A DNA stretch of 64,000 bases from Clostridia bacterium (GTDB lineage: Bacteria > Bacillota > Clostridia > Peptostreptococcales > Acidaminobacteraceae), in assembly GCA_014859095.1 (NCBI GenBank), contig JACUUV010000003.1:62001-126000 (forward strand), read 5' to 3'. Position numbers and translations under genes: made by a program. Positions 42,022 through 51,991 of the stretch are shown piece by piece. The notes beneath the pieces were generated by a model, which ran no database searches, was not told the DNA's origin, and saw only the letters and a program-made list of their open reading frames with translations. The stretch's first letter is position 1. Each line of letters opens with the position of its first letter.

Positions 42022-42468
42022 CTATTGTAATGGTATGATGCCTTCGTGTTCCGTCTGAAGGATCTTCATGATTTGCGCGGTATATTTCTCACTTTTCATA
42101 AAATGCTTGTCGTTCATTTTGATGACCAAAAATGCCATTACCATCAAAACGAGGCCGAGCAGTCCTGAAAAAAGCTCTGAATTTGGTGAAGACTGGAATA
42201 GGAAATATCCTGCCGCCAATCCTGCGAAAAGTGCGATCAAAGGGATTACATACATTATAAATGCAGCACTGAGAACGCTGTCAGTCGCCATAGCCACTTC
42301 AACCATATCCCCAACATGAGCATGCACGTCGTTTTTTGCCACCAAATGGACATCCTTTTGGTCATCTCCGAGTTGACAAGCGCCGCAGTTCCCACAAGCC
42401 GTATGTCTTAAAAGTTTAACTTTTGAGTACGCACCCATTTCTCCCACAACAACTCCTGTTCTATCCAT
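42022..42468 (-). CDS. RseC/MucC-like membrane protein
   Basis: A 148-residue protein of the SoxR-reducing system/RseC family. The N-terminal part carries TACGNCGACQ, a cluster of cysteines that could bind metal or Fe-S. Two transmembrane helices follow (about 68-90 and 98-116). In other bacteria RseC relates to sigma-E control or to Rnf/Rsx electron transport. No rnf genes lie in the window. It starts after GAAGGAG, 12 bases after the aspS stop, and precedes the sigma-54 activator. Confidence 0.82.
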   Translation of the reverse strand: MDRTGVVVGEMGAYSKVKLLRHTACGNCGACQLGDDQKDVHLVAKNDVHAHVGDMVEVAMATDSVLSAAFIMYVIPLIALFAGLAAGYFLFQSSPNSELFSGLLGLVLMVMAFLVIKMNDKHFMKSEKYTAQIMKILQTEHEGIIPLQ

Positions 42469-42480
42469 ATTGACTCCTTC

Positions 42481-44265
42481 CTATTTTTCAAAAGGCCTTA
42501 TGCTGACATAAAGCTCATCCAATTGTTTGTCCTCTGCCACACTAGGCGCATTGGTCATCAAACATTTTGCATCTTGTGTCTTTGGAAACGCTATGACGTC
42601 TCTGATGTTATCGGTTCCTACCATAAGCATGACAATTCTATCGAGGCCATATGCGATACCGCCATGAGGAGGTGCTCCAAATTTGAACGCATCAATGAAG
42701 AAGCCAAATTTTTCCCTCGCTTCTTCTTCAGTGAATCCAAGCGCTTTGAACATACTTTCTTGAACCTTCGAATCGTGGATTCTGATGGATCCACCGCCGA
42801 TTTCATAACCGTTGAGGACGATGTCATATGCCTTGGCACGACACGCACCCTGATCTGTATTCAATTTTGAAACGTCTTCATCCTTGGGAGATGTGAATGG
42901 ATGGTGTTTGGCAAAGAAACGATCTTCATCCTCATCATATTCAAAGAGTGGAAAATCAGTTACCCATAGGAAATTGAATACTTTTGGATCTAAAATCTCA
43001 AGTTGTCGTGCAATTTCCGATCGAAGCGCTCCAAGAGAATCAAATACCACCGAAGGTTTGTCGGCAACCATAAGAATCAAGTCACCGGGTTTAGCTTCAA
43101 AGGTATCAATGATCCCTTTCATTTCCGCATCGGTTAGGAATTTGGCAATTGGCGAGGAAACTTCTTCCTCTTGTATTTTTACCCAGGCAAGGCCTTTGGC
43201 ACCATAAGATTTACAGAAATCTTCAAGTTTGCTGATATCTTTTCTAGAAAAACGGTCTCCATAACCACTTACGTTGATGCCTCTAACGTCTCCACCTGAT
43301 GCAATCGCCCCGCTGAACACCTTGAATTCGGACGCACAGAGCACCTCATTAAGTGATTTGAGTTCAAAACCGAAACGCGTATCCGGTTTGTCGGAGCCAT
43401 ATCTGGTCATGGCTTCATTATAAGACAGTCTGAGAAATGGTGTCTGAATATCCAGGCCGGCAACCTCTTTGAACATATTGGCGAGCATCTTCTCATTGAT
43501 GGCCATGACATCGTCTTCATCCACAAAAGACATTTCAATGTCAATCTGTGTGAACTCAGGCTGTCTGTCAGCCCTAAGATCCTCATCTCTGAAACATTTG
43601 GTGATTTGGTAATATCTGTCTATTCCCGAAACCATTAAAAGTTGCTTGAAAAGTTGAGGAGATTGTGGCAATGCGTAGAATTTGTTAGGATTGACCCTAC
43701 TAGGCACCAAATAATCTCTTGCACCTTCAGGTGTCGGTTTGGTGAGTACAGGTGTCTCAACTTCCACAAATCCGTTGCTATCAAAGAAACGACGTGCTGA
43801 AGATGCGATTTGATGTCTGATCATAAGATTCTTTTGCATTTTTGGTTTTCTGAGATCCAAATAACGATATTTCAGCCTGAGACGTTCATTGGCTTCGTCA
43901 TTGTCGTCAATATGAATCGGTGGCACATCTGCCTCGCACAAAATCTTAATGCTATCCGCAAAGATCTCAACGGTTCCCGTAGGGAGGTTCGCATTGATGG
44001 ACTCTCTCATTTTGACAGTACCGGTGATGGCTATGACATATTCACTTCTTATGCCGTTCGCTTTCTCAAAAGCAGATTCCGAAACCGCTGTATCAAAAAC
44101 GATTTGACAAATTCCTGTACGGTCTCGCAAATCCACAAAAATCAAACCACCTAGATTTCTTCTTTTTTGTACCCAACCCATAAGGGTCACTTGCTCATCG
44201 ATATGAGTTTCTTTCATGTCTCCACAGTAATGTGTCCGCTTTAATCCGTTTAATGCTTCTCCCAT
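42481..44265 (-). CDS. aspS: Aspartyl-tRNA synthetase
   Basis: Class IIb aminoacyl-tRNA synthetase, 594 residues, bacterial type with the GAD insertion. It has the N-terminal OB anticodon-binding domain (LMGWVQKRRNLGGLIFVDLRDRTG), motif 2 (QITKCFRDEDLRADRQPEFTQID) and motif 3 (GIAYGLDRIVMLM). The start at 44265 (MGEALNGL) follows GGAGGGC; the track reads the ribosome site as codons. It lies downstream of hemZ. hisS, its common neighbour in Clostridia, is not in this window. Whether it is discriminating or non-discriminating cannot be told by eye. Confidence 0.97.
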   Translation of the reverse strand: MGEALNGLKRTHYCGDMKETHIDEQVTLMGWVQKRRNLGGLIFVDLRDRTGICQIVFDTAVSESAFEKANGIRSEYVIAITGTVKMRESINANLPTGTVEIFADSIKILCEADVPPIHIDDNDEANERLRLKYRYLDLRKPKMQKNLMIRHQIASSARRFFDSNGFVEVETPVLTKPTPEGARDYLVPSRVNPNKFYALPQSPQLFKQLLMVSGIDRYYQITKCFRDEDLRADRQPEFTQIDIEMSFVDEDDVMAINEKMLANMFKEVAGLDIQTPFLRLSYNEAMTRYGSDKPDTRFGFELKSLNEVLCASEFKVFSGAIASGGDVRGINVSGYGDRFSRKDISKLEDFCKSYGAKGLAWVKIQEEEVSSPIAKFLTDAEMKGIIDTFEAKPGDLILMVADKPSVVFDSLGALRSEIARQLEILDPKVFNFLWVTDFPLFEYDEDEDRFFAKHHPFTSPKDEDVSKLNTDQGACRAKAYDIVLNGYEIGGGSIRIHDSKVQESMFKALGFTEEEAREKFGFFIDAFKFGAPPHGGIAYGLDRIVMLMVGTDNIRDVIAFPKTQDAKCLMTNAPSVAEDKQLDELYVSIRPFEK

Positions 44266-44282
44266 TTTGCCCTCCAACTTAA

Positions 44283-45740
44283 TTATAATGATTTGATTAC
44301 TTTCTTCTTTTCCAGCACTTCATCAAAACGATTGATGTAATCTTCAAGTCCTTTGAAATTGGCGACTCTCTCATGTCTGTTTTCCTCCGGATAACAGATT
44401 TTGGAAACAGCGCCAGCCCCTAGAGCTATTATCGTGTGTTTTTCTTCCATAATCCTCATATTGTAAAGGGACGAGTGTCCTTTGATTGCATATCCAACAT
44501 TTTCGAGATGACCGATCATTTTCTTTTGTCTGTACATGTAATATGGGGTATGCCCCACTGCCCTGAGTTTTGCATCACAACGTTCAAGCATGGTTTCTAC
44601 AGTCACGTCATGCGCCAGTTCCACAGTCTCCCGTGATTCATTGAGAGCAGATGCCCGCTTAACCGCGAGTGTATGGACCGTTATGTTCTCAGGTGCCATC
44701 TTTATGATGCTGTCAACAGTTTTTTCGGCATCCGCCACCGTTTCACCAGGCAATCCCATAATCAGATCCATATTGATGGTCTTGAATCCCACATTTCTCG
44801 CAAGTGCCATCACATCAATGATCTGATCGGCCCCATGGTCTCTACCGATAGCGACCAAAGTCTGATCGTTCATGGTCTGAGGATTGATACAGATTCTATC
44901 GACTCCATGTCGTCTCATGATTTCAAGCTTTTCACGCGTTATCGTATCAGGTCTGCCCGCTTCGACGGTGAACTCTTTGATCTCATCGATTGCCACATGA
45001 CTTTTGATTTTGCCCAGCAATCGCTCAAGTTGTTGTTCATCCAGTGACGTCGGAGTTCCGCCACCAACATAGATACAATCTATCGTCTTGCCGATTTTTT
45101 TTATTTCCCCGACAACAAAATCAAGTTCTTCAATCAATTTATCCAAATAAATCGGTAAAAGTTTGCCTTTCTTTTGAAGATCATTCGATGGAAACGAACA
45201 ATACAGGCATCTTGTCGGACAAAATGGAATACAGATATAGAGTGATATCAAATCGGGATCGTGTGGATAAAGATGTGGCCGTTCCCTCAATGCCGTCTCA
45301 ATCAACAAATCGACTTTTTCGGGTGACACCAGATAATCCTCACCGATGATTGGTTTGATCTCTTCCACAGGCACACTGCGGTCCAACAGTTCATGAACTA
45401 TTTTAACCGGCCTGATGCCAACGAGGGTTCCCCACTTGCTTAGTGAGTCAAATGACTCCGACATCAATTGATATATATGTTTTTTGAACCGATTCTTAAA
45501 TGAGTTCTCCAACGCAAATAAGGTCCTTTGCTCAAGAACCTTAGCTGAAAACGCCTCGTGGGAACTTATTACCGTCTTATTTCCATCAGATTCAATGGTC
45601 AATCCGAAAGCCCCTTCAGTGACGCCATTATGAAATTCGTCACGTTTATCAGTGTATTGAATTTGAGATTGAGGTACAAACAATTCAAGAATAAGCTTCA
45701 ATTCATAGTTCAAAGGGTTTCCATGTTCGTATACAATCAT
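44283..45740 (-). CDS. hemZ: Radical SAM coproporphyrinogen dehydrogenase-like HemZ
   Basis: A 485-residue radical SAM protein with the cluster motif CIPFCPTRCLYCSFPS (CxxxCxxC) and YVGGGTPTSL typical of the oxygen-independent coproporphyrinogen oxidase group. The long N-terminal extension of about 150 residues marks the HemZ subfamily. Anaerobic Firmicutes commonly carry hemZ near aspS and relA even without a full haem pathway, so the real substrate is uncertain. No other haem genes appear here. The start follows AGGAGAGG. Confidence 0.9.
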   Translation of the reverse strand: MIVYEHGNPLNYELKLILELFVPQSQIQYTDKRDEFHNGVTEGAFGLTIESDGNKTVISSHEAFSAKVLEQRTLFALENSFKNRFKKHIYQLMSESFDSLSKWGTLVGIRPVKIVHELLDRSVPVEEIKPIIGEDYLVSPEKVDLLIETALRERPHLYPHDPDLISLYICIPFCPTRCLYCSFPSNDLQKKGKLLPIYLDKLIEELDFVVGEIKKIGKTIDCIYVGGGTPTSLDEQQLERLLGKIKSHVAIDEIKEFTVEAGRPDTITREKLEIMRRHGVDRICINPQTMNDQTLVAIGRDHGADQIIDVMALARNVGFKTINMDLIMGLPGETVADAEKTVDSIIKMAPENITVHTLAVKRASALNESRETVELAHDVTVETMLERCDAKLRAVGHTPYYMYRQKKMIGHLENVGYAIKGHSSLYNMRIMEEKHTIIALGAGAVSKICYPEENRHERVANFKGLEDYINRFDEVLEKKKVIKSL

Positions 45741-45748
45741 GGCCTCTC

Positions 45749-46378
45749 CTATCCTTGAATGAACGGATTTTTTCTGCGTTCGAACCCAATGGATGTGCTT
45801 GCGCCATGTCCAGGATAAACACTCACTTCATCACCAAGTTTCATCAGCTGCTTTATGATGGCACCGATCATTTGCTTGTGATCGCCTCCTTCGAGGTCAG
45901 AACGTCCTACCGACCCATAAAACAAAGTGTCTCCTGTGATGACAATTTTTTCATTTGGGGCATATAGGCATATACCGCCATAGGTATGACCTGGCGTATG
46001 CAAAACTCTGATTTTGATTTTACCAATCTGAATGACATCGCCATCACCGATGGTGCGATCCGGTTTGAAGGCAATTGAATTTCCATGAATGGAACTCGAA
46101 AAGTTTTTACTGGCATCCTCAAGCATGTAGGCATCATCATGATGAATCATGACCTGCGCACCGGTCATAGTCTTAAGAGCCTCCACAGCTCCGATATGAT
46201 CTCCGTGGCCGTGTGTGAGCACTATATATTTGACAGAGAGCGATTTGTCATTGATTTTTTTAAGTATTCTATCGGCTTCAGCGCCGGGATCTACCACTAT
46301 GGCTTCTTTTGAGACCTCGTCGCCGAGGATATAACAATTTACAGCATATGAGCCCACTACAATTTTTTCTAATAACAT
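45749..46378 (-). CDS. MBL-fold metal-dependent hydrolase (YqgX-like)
   Basis: A 209-residue metallo-beta-lactamase-fold hydrolase of the glyoxalase II-like group. The metal ligands are in THGHGDHIGAV, in HTPGHTYGGICL and in TGDTLFYGSVGRSDL, ending with YPGHGASTSIG. The substrate is unknown. It sits in the conserved relA-dtd-mbl-hemZ order. The ATG follows AAAGGAGG. Cytoplasmic, no signal peptide. Confidence 0.9.
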   Translation of the reverse strand: MLLEKIVVGSYAVNCYILGDEVSKEAIVVDPGAEADRILKKINDKSLSVKYIVLTHGHGDHIGAVEALKTMTGAQVMIHHDDAYMLEDASKNFSSSIHGNSIAFKPDRTIGDGDVIQIGKIKIRVLHTPGHTYGGICLYAPNEKIVITGDTLFYGSVGRSDLEGGDHKQMIGAIIKQLMKLGDEVSVYPGHGASTSIGFERRKNPFIQG

Positions 46379-46397
46379 TTTTGCCTCCTTTATCCTA

Positions 46398-46847
46398 TTA
46401 AAACCCTCTTTTGCTGTCCACGAGTAGGGTCACGGGACCATCATTTTGAATATCGACAACCATATGTGCCTGGAATTGACCTGTTTCCACCCTAATCCCC
46501 GCTAGTCCCACCTCTTTCACAAACTGCTCGTATAAAGCATTTGCATCATCTGGTCTTGCCGCACTGCTGAAACTTGGCCGTCTGCCTTTTCTACAGTCGC
46601 CCATCAGGGTAAACTGGGATATGCAAAGCATTTCACCTTTTACATCCAACAACGAGAGATTCATTTTTTCCTGATCATCTTCGAAGATTCTCAAATTGAC
46701 GATTTTTTCCACCATATATACGACGTCCTTTTCAGAATCGCCTTCTTCAACGCCAAGTAGGACGTTGAGTCCTTTTCCGATTTCGCCAACCACTTTCCCA
46801 TCTACTATTACAGATGAGTGGTTAACCCGTTGCACTACTGCTCTCAC
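46398..46847 (-). CDS. dtd: D-aminoacyl-tRNA deacylase
   Basis: Hydrolyses D-aminoacyl-tRNAs. The 149-residue protein has [17 protein letters not shown], the catalytic [17 protein letters not shown] and the closing [11 protein letters not shown], typical of DTD. The start codon is GTG after GGAGGAG. It is 12 bases downstream of relA, as in most Firmicutes. Function here may be especially relevant because the cell makes D-ornithine, though D-ornithine is not a tRNA substrate in known systems. Confidence 0.95.
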   Translation of the reverse strand: MRAVVQRVNHSSVIVDGKVVGEIGKGLNVLLGVEEGDSEKDVVYMVEKIVNLRIFEDDQEKMNLSLLDVKGEMLCISQFTLMGDCRKGRRPSFSSAARPDDANALYEQFVKEVGLAGIRVETGQFQAHMVVDIQNDGPVTLLVDSKRGF

Positions 46848-46859
46848 GTTTCTCCTCCA

Positions 46860-49034
46860 TTAAGAACTCACACGCTTGACTTCAATGACTTCCTCGAGTG
46901 CTTTCAATTTACGCATAAGTTTATTCAATTCTTCGATGTCAGAAATCTCAATTGAGATATTCACTATGGCAATACCATTTTTATTAATTTTTGCATTGAT
47001 CCCTGTCATCATCATATCCATGTCTTGCATAAGAATTGTGATTTCTGAAAGAAGTCCTTTACGGTCCGATGAAACAACCTGAACACTTGTTTTGTACGAA
47101 GATGCGTTATTGTCAGCCCAAGCCACTTCGATGTATCTGTTTTCTGAATCATCGGTTTTTTCGAAATTTTCACAATCGCTTCTGTGAATCGTCACTCCGC
47201 GGCCTCTTGTGACATATCCGATGATTTCATCACCTGGCACTGGTGAACAACATTTCGCAAATCGCACCAAAATGTCATCGATTCCTTTGACGACTATGCC
47301 GGTTTCATTGCGTTTGACGGAGTTTTTCTTAGGGATCTCCTCAATTCTTTCCATGAGCGGTTTGTTCTTAAGTTGCTCATCTCTTTGTTCCTTGAAGTAC
47401 TTTTCTTTTATTTTAGGAACAACCTGACTTGTGAGTATGCCTCCATAACCGACGGCATTGTACATGTCATCTATATTTTTAAGACTCAGTCTTTTCAATA
47501 TTTGATCGAGATAATCTTCATTGAGAACTGCCTTGACTGGTAAATTCTGCTTTCTGAGTTCCCCGACTATTATATCTCTTCCATTTTCAACATTTTCTTC
47601 ACGACGCTCTTTCTTGAACCACTGTTTGATCTTTTGTTTGGCTTGAGTGCTCTTGACGAATTTAAGCCAATCCCGTGAAGGTCCATTTGAGTTTTTGGCG
47701 GTCATGATTTCAATCCGTTGACCATTTTGGAGTTGGTAGTTGAGCGGAACAATTCTGCCGTTCACTTTTGCTCCAACACATTTGTTTCCCACTTCAGAGT
47801 GAATCTTGTAGGCGAAATCAACTGGTGTGGAGCCTACTGGCAAATCGACTACTTCACCCTTTGGTGAGAATACAAAAACTTCTGTATTGAAAAGGTCCAA
47901 TTTAAGCGAATTCATGAACTCACTTGGATCTTTAAGATCGCTTTGCCATTCCATCATTTGTCGGAAAGACGATATTTTTTGTTCCATCTCATTGTGCGAT
48001 TTTTTTGATCCTTCTTTATACTTCCAATGTGCTGCAATACCGAACTCAGCAATTTCGTGCATTTCTCTGGTGCGGATTTGTATTTCAAAAGGCTCACCGT
48101 TGCCCATGAGCGTCGTATGCAGAGATTGGTAAAGGTTGGGCTTGGGCATGGCAATGTAGTCCTTGAATCGACCCGGGATGGGTTTCCAAAGTGTATGCAC
48201 TGCCCCAAGAGCGCTATAACAATCCTTGATGTCCTCACATACGATCCGTATGGCGGTAAGGTCATAGATTTCATCAAATTCTTTTTGCTGGTATTTCATT
48301 TTCTTATATATGCTATAGAAATTTTTAGGTCTTCCATAGATTTCAAACTTCAGATTAAGATCAGCAAGGGACTTTCTGATCTGATGGATGTAATCGTTGA
48401 TGATGGATTCACGTTCCGTACGTTTTCGGTCCACTTTCCTGACAAGATCACGATAGCCTTCGGGATCCAAATGTTTCAAACTCAAATCCTCAAGTTCCCA
48501 TTTGATTTTGGATATACCTAGGCGATGTGCGATCGGTGCGAATATCTCGAGCGTTTCTTCCGCTTTTTCCTTTTGCTTTTCCGGTGTCATTGCACCAAGA
48601 GTTCTGATATTATGAAGTCTGTCAGCAAGTTTGATCAAAATGACTCTAATGTCGCCCGACATGGCCAAAAACATTTTTCTGAGATTCTCAACTTGTTGTT
48701 CCTGCTTCGTCTCATAGTTGATGACGGCAAGCTTTGTAACGCCGTCCACCAATGTGGCGACTTCTTCTCCGAAAAGCTTTTTGACATCCTGTAAAGTGAC
48801 ATCCGTATCTTCCACTGTATCGTGTAAAAGTGCGGCAATAATGGTTTCTTCGTCCATCTCTAGCTCCGCAAGAATCAACGACACACTGGCTGGGTGGTTG
48901 AAGAAAGGCGTTCCGTCTTTTCTCAGCTGTCCCGTATGTGCCTTGTCGCCAAATTCATAAGCCTTGGCTAATTGATCAAGGTTCACATAAGGCGCATATT
49001 TTTTAACTTTTGACAAATATCCTTCTAAGTTCAT
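46860..49034 (-). CDS. relA: Bifunctional (p)ppGpp synthetase/hydrolase RelA/SpoT-type
   Basis: A 724-residue Rel protein controlling the stringent response. In order it has an HD hydrolase domain (ALLHDTVEDTDVTL), a synthetase domain (RFKDYIAMPKPNLYQSLHT), a TGS domain (VFSPKGEVVDLPVGSTPVDFAY), a zinc-finger-like CCSPVPGDEIIGYVTRGRGVTIH segment, and an ACT domain. Both activities look intact. The start is placed at the ATG at 49034; the track uses a GTG two codons earlier. The ribosome site is weak. A hairpin between apt and relA may modulate expression. Confidence 0.96.
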   Translation of the reverse strand: MNLEGYLSKVKKYAPYVNLDQLAKAYEFGDKAHTGQLRKDGTPFFNHPASVSLILAELEMDEETIIAALLHDTVEDTDVTLQDVKKLFGEEVATLVDGVTKLAVINYETKQEQQVENLRKMFLAMSGDIRVILIKLADRLHNIRTLGAMTPEKQKEKAEETLEIFAPIAHRLGISKIKWELEDLSLKHLDPEGYRDLVRKVDRKRTERESIINDYIHQIRKSLADLNLKFEIYGRPKNFYSIYKKMKYQQKEFDEIYDLTAIRIVCEDIKDCYSALGAVHTLWKPIPGRFKDYIAMPKPNLYQSLHTTLMGNGEPFEIQIRTREMHEIAEFGIAAHWKYKEGSKKSHNEMEQKISSFRQMMEWQSDLKDPSEFMNSLKLDLFNTEVFVFSPKGEVVDLPVGSTPVDFAYKIHSEVGNKCVGAKVNGRIVPLNYQLQNGQRIEIMTAKNSNGPSRDWLKFVKSTQAKQKIKQWFKKERREENVENGRDIIVGELRKQNLPVKAVLNEDYLDQILKRLSLKNIDDMYNAVGYGGILTSQVVPKIKEKYFKEQRDEQLKNKPLMERIEEIPKKNSVKRNETGIVVKGIDDILVRFAKCCSPVPGDEIIGYVTRGRGVTIHRSDCENFEKTDDSENRYIEVAWADNNASSYKTSVQVVSSDRKGLLSEITILMQDMDMMMTGINAKINKNGIAIVNISIEISDIEELNKLMRKLKALEEVIEVKRVSS

Positions 49035-49067
49035 AACCACACCATCTACAACTTTCTACGTATTAAT

Positions 49068-49100
49068 AATAGTCCGTCCAAAATATTTGAACGGACTATT
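49068..49100. terminator. Inverted repeat between apt and relA
   Basis: AATAGTCCGT pairs with ACGGACTATT around a 13-base loop that can itself pair (CAAA with TTTG). The following tail is A/T-rich without a clean U-run. It may act as a partial terminator or attenuator before relA. Confidence 0.5.
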
Positions 49101-49144
49101 TTACACTTATTTTACAGACTTATCAGAGGCATTACAACTGTTTT

Positions 49145-49663
49145 TTAAGACTCGTATGAAACAACTGAGAAGACATCGTACTTTTCAAGCACTTTTCTAC
49201 CATCAAGGAAGTCCAGTTCAATGAGAAATGCAAGACCAGCAACCACACCACCTAATTTTTCAACGAGTTCACATACAGCTTTGGCAGTGCCACCGGTAGC
49301 GAGCAAGTCGTCCACAACCAGTACTTTTGCCCCAGGTTTGATGGCATCTCTATGAATCTCCAAAATATCAGATCCGTATTCGAGAATATATTCGTGTTGA
49401 ATGGTTTCCGCAGGCAATTTTCCAGGTTTTCTAACTGGTATAAATCCTTTTTGAGTGAGTACCGACATCGGTGCCCCCAGCAAAAAACCTCTGGCTTCAG
49501 GACCGATGATCACATCATATTCCACATCTTTAAGCTGTTCGATGCAAGTCAAAACCGCTTCCCTGTATGCGGCTCCATCAAGAAGCAAAGTTGTTATATC
49601 CTTAAAGCTGATTCCCTCTTTTGGAAAATCTTCAATCACTCTGATCTTCGATTTGATATCCAT
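49145..49663 (-). CDS. apt: Adenine phosphoribosyltransferase
   Basis: Salvages adenine with PRPP to AMP. The 172-residue protein has the N-terminal [33 protein letters not shown], and the PRPP motif [16 protein letters not shown]. The start at 49663 (MDIKSKIR) follows GGAGGAAC; the track adds nine codons. It lies between recJ and relA, the usual clostridial position. Confidence 0.96.
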   Translation of the reverse strand: MDIKSKIRVIEDFPKEGISFKDITTLLLDGAAYREAVLTCIEQLKDVEYDVIIGPEARGFLLGAPMSVLTQKGFIPVRKPGKLPAETIQHEYILEYGSDILEIHRDAIKPGAKVLVVDDLLATGGTAKAVCELVEKLGGVVAGLAFLIELDFLDGRKVLEKYDVFSVVSYES

Positions 49664-49690
49664 GTGTTCCTCCTCAATGTCATTCCACAT

Positions 49691-51991
49691 TTATAATTCT
49701 CTAGAAAGCTTTTGAAACAAAGGCACTTGTTCCAGATCCCTCTTGATTTTAGGTTTAGGTAAGAAATTCAGTTCAAGTGCCGAATTGAAAATTCTATATT
49801 CCAGCAGGTTCATTTGATTCAGCAAATCAAGGCAAAATAAAATTTTGCACTGGGTCATTCTCAGTTTGCCGGCCAAAATCGGTAGTGTGGTCTGAGTGAA
49901 TGTCGCACTCTGTTTGTAGAAATATACGAGATCCTCCCTATTTGGGATGAAGCTGGAAACAGATCGGCCTTTATCAATATAGTACGCCGAATCACCACTA
50001 AACTCGACAGGCATAAAAATCACATCCAGGTGGTCCATACGACTTTCACTTTCCACAAAATGGTTGAAATGGATTGTATAGTTTGTTATATTGCTTCTCA
50101 TCACATGGTCTTTGAACTCAATCAGTCCTTCTAGTGAATAAACCAGCAAAGGTTGCATATCAGCACTGTCAAATATTATATCAAATGTATCCACAGATGT
50201 AAATTTGGAATCAACGACCACAGTCTGATGTACTTTGTAATACTCATAAAGCGCACTTTGTACTTTTGCCTCAAGGTAATCCTTGATCGGCATTTTGTCC
50301 TTGATCAGATCCTGGACCAGAAGTTGGATGGTTTCCACACCCATAAAATTGTTTTTCTCCAAATTCAACAAAAGATGTATGCTGTCCGTTTTTCTGAGTG
50401 CCGAAATCGCCTCCGCCTTATTGAATGCCAAGGCGTCATAGACGCGAGCTCCATCGTTGACAACCATTTTAAGATGGTTTTGTTCTTTACCGATCAACCG
50501 GTAATCATCGATCCTCAGATTTTCAAATATGAATTGTGGTTTGGGGTTGCCCACACCGAATGGTTTCAGATTCTCAATCTCATCCACCAATTGATGGGTC
50601 ACCATGTGAGGTTTAAGAATTCCATTGACCCTGCGTACAGTCACCAGTTTGTATTTAGGAATATGCTTCAATCCGTAGTCCAGCAAAGATTGCCTGAGAA
50701 TTTCCACATTCTCAAGTCCGAGGCTTAACCCCGCAGCTTGTTCATGTCCACCAAACTTGTCAAACAAATGCTTGAACGTCAAAAGAACTTCATAAATACT
50801 GATGCCTTCAATACTTCTAGCGGAACCTTTTGCGACGTCGCCATCTATATTGAGCACCACAGTCGGTCTGGAATAGCGCTCCGAAAGCTTGGATGCTACA
50901 ATCCCTATTATTCCCGTATGCCAATTTTCTCCGACCACCAACAATATTCTTGCTCGATCGAGGTCAATCGACTTTTGAATATACTTTTCAGCTTCTTCCA
51001 TGATCTCACGTTCTTGAGCTTGTCTCTCGCCATTGAGCTCACTCAATTTTTTTGCAATCTCAAGTGCTTTGAAATAGTCATCCTCGAGCAACATCTCAAC
51101 AGATATGCTCGGATTGCCTATTCGGCCGGAAGCGTTGATCCTAGGGGCAATCACAAATCCGATATGACCTGAGGTGATTTCTTTTCCAGTCAGATTCGCT
51201 TCCGAAATCAAAGCTTGTATACCGGGATTGGAGGTGTGCATCATATTTTCAAGGCCTATACGTGTGATGATCCTATTCTCATCCACGAGTGGCACTATGT
51301 CTGCAACCGTTCCCAGTGCGGCAATATCGATCACATTTGGATAGAATGAATAAAATGCCTCACCGAGCATCGCTTGCGTCAATTTAAGAGCGACACCGCA
51401 ACCGGCCAACATGTCAAATGGATATCCTCCACGTTTTGGGTTCACCACGGCAACGGCATTCGGCAACACATCTTGGCACTCATGATGGTCGGTGATGATC
51501 AAATCGAGATCGATCGCCTTCGCGTACAGCGCCTGCTCCACGGCTGTAATGCCACAATCCACTGTGATGACAAGCTCTCCGCCCTGTGATTTGATCCATT
51601 CCAGTCCTTGTTCACTGATGCCGTATCCCTCATCATGTCGATTCGGAATATAAAATTTGGCAGGATGTCCTATATATTCGAAATATTTGCTTAGAATCAC
51701 TACGCTCGTAATCCCGTCCACGTCATAGTCGCCATAAATCCAAACGGATTCCTTGCGCTCTATTGCGAGTTTTATTCTTTCAAAAGCAAGAGGCATATCC
51801 GAAAGCAGAAAAGGGTCATGCAAGTCCTCAAGTGTAGGATTCAAAAAGCGATCCACCTTTTCAGCTGTATCAAGCTTGCGTTCAATGAACAACTGAGCCA
51901 CAATTTCAGAACAATTGTAAACTTTCATCACATCTTTTATTTTATTGTCATCGATTTTCGGGTACTGCCATATCGCATTTTGAAATATCAT
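49691..51991 (-). CDS. recJ: Single-stranded-DNA-specific exonuclease RecJ
   Basis: A 766-residue DHH/DHHA1 phosphoesterase acting 5' to 3' on single-stranded DNA. It shows YGDYDVDGITSVVIL, DCGITAVEQ, ITDHHECQ, then ALGTVADIVPL, GPRINASGRIG-like APRINASGRIG, and the DHHA1 KFGGHEQAAGLSL. A C-terminal extension beyond about residue 560 is typical of Firmicute RecJ. Its ATG overlaps the LapA-like gene stop. apt follows after 27 bases. Confidence 0.96.
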   Translation of the reverse strand: MIFQNAIWQYPKIDDNKIKDVMKVYNCSEIVAQLFIERKLDTAEKVDRFLNPTLEDLHDPFLLSDMPLAFERIKLAIERKESVWIYGDYDVDGITSVVILSKYFEYIGHPAKFYIPNRHDEGYGISEQGLEWIKSQGGELVITVDCGITAVEQALYAKAIDLDLIITDHHECQDVLPNAVAVVNPKRGGYPFDMLAGCGVALKLTQAMLGEAFYSFYPNVIDIAALGTVADIVPLVDENRIITRIGLENMMHTSNPGIQALISEANLTGKEITSGHIGFVIAPRINASGRIGNPSISVEMLLEDDYFKALEIAKKLSELNGERQAQEREIMEEAEKYIQKSIDLDRARILLVVGENWHTGIIGIVASKLSERYSRPTVVLNIDGDVAKGSARSIEGISIYEVLLTFKHLFDKFGGHEQAAGLSLGLENVEILRQSLLDYGLKHIPKYKLVTVRRVNGILKPHMVTHQLVDEIENLKPFGVGNPKPQFIFENLRIDDYRLIGKEQNHLKMVVNDGARVYDALAFNKAEAISALRKTDSIHLLLNLEKNNFMGVETIQLLVQDLIKDKMPIKDYLEAKVQSALYEYYKVHQTVVVDSKFTSVDTFDIIFDSADMQPLLVYSLEGLIEFKDHVMRSNITNYTIHFNHFVESESRMDHLDVIFMPVEFSGDSAYYIDKGRSVSSFIPNREDLVYFYKQSATFTQTTLPILAGKLRMTQCKILFCLDLLNQMNLLEYRIFNSALELNFLPKPKIKRDLEQVPLFQKLSREL

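Noticed and set aside
50153-50728. 191-codon plus-strand ORF opposite recJ
   Set aside because: Antisense shadow of recJ, no start signal and no family resemblance.
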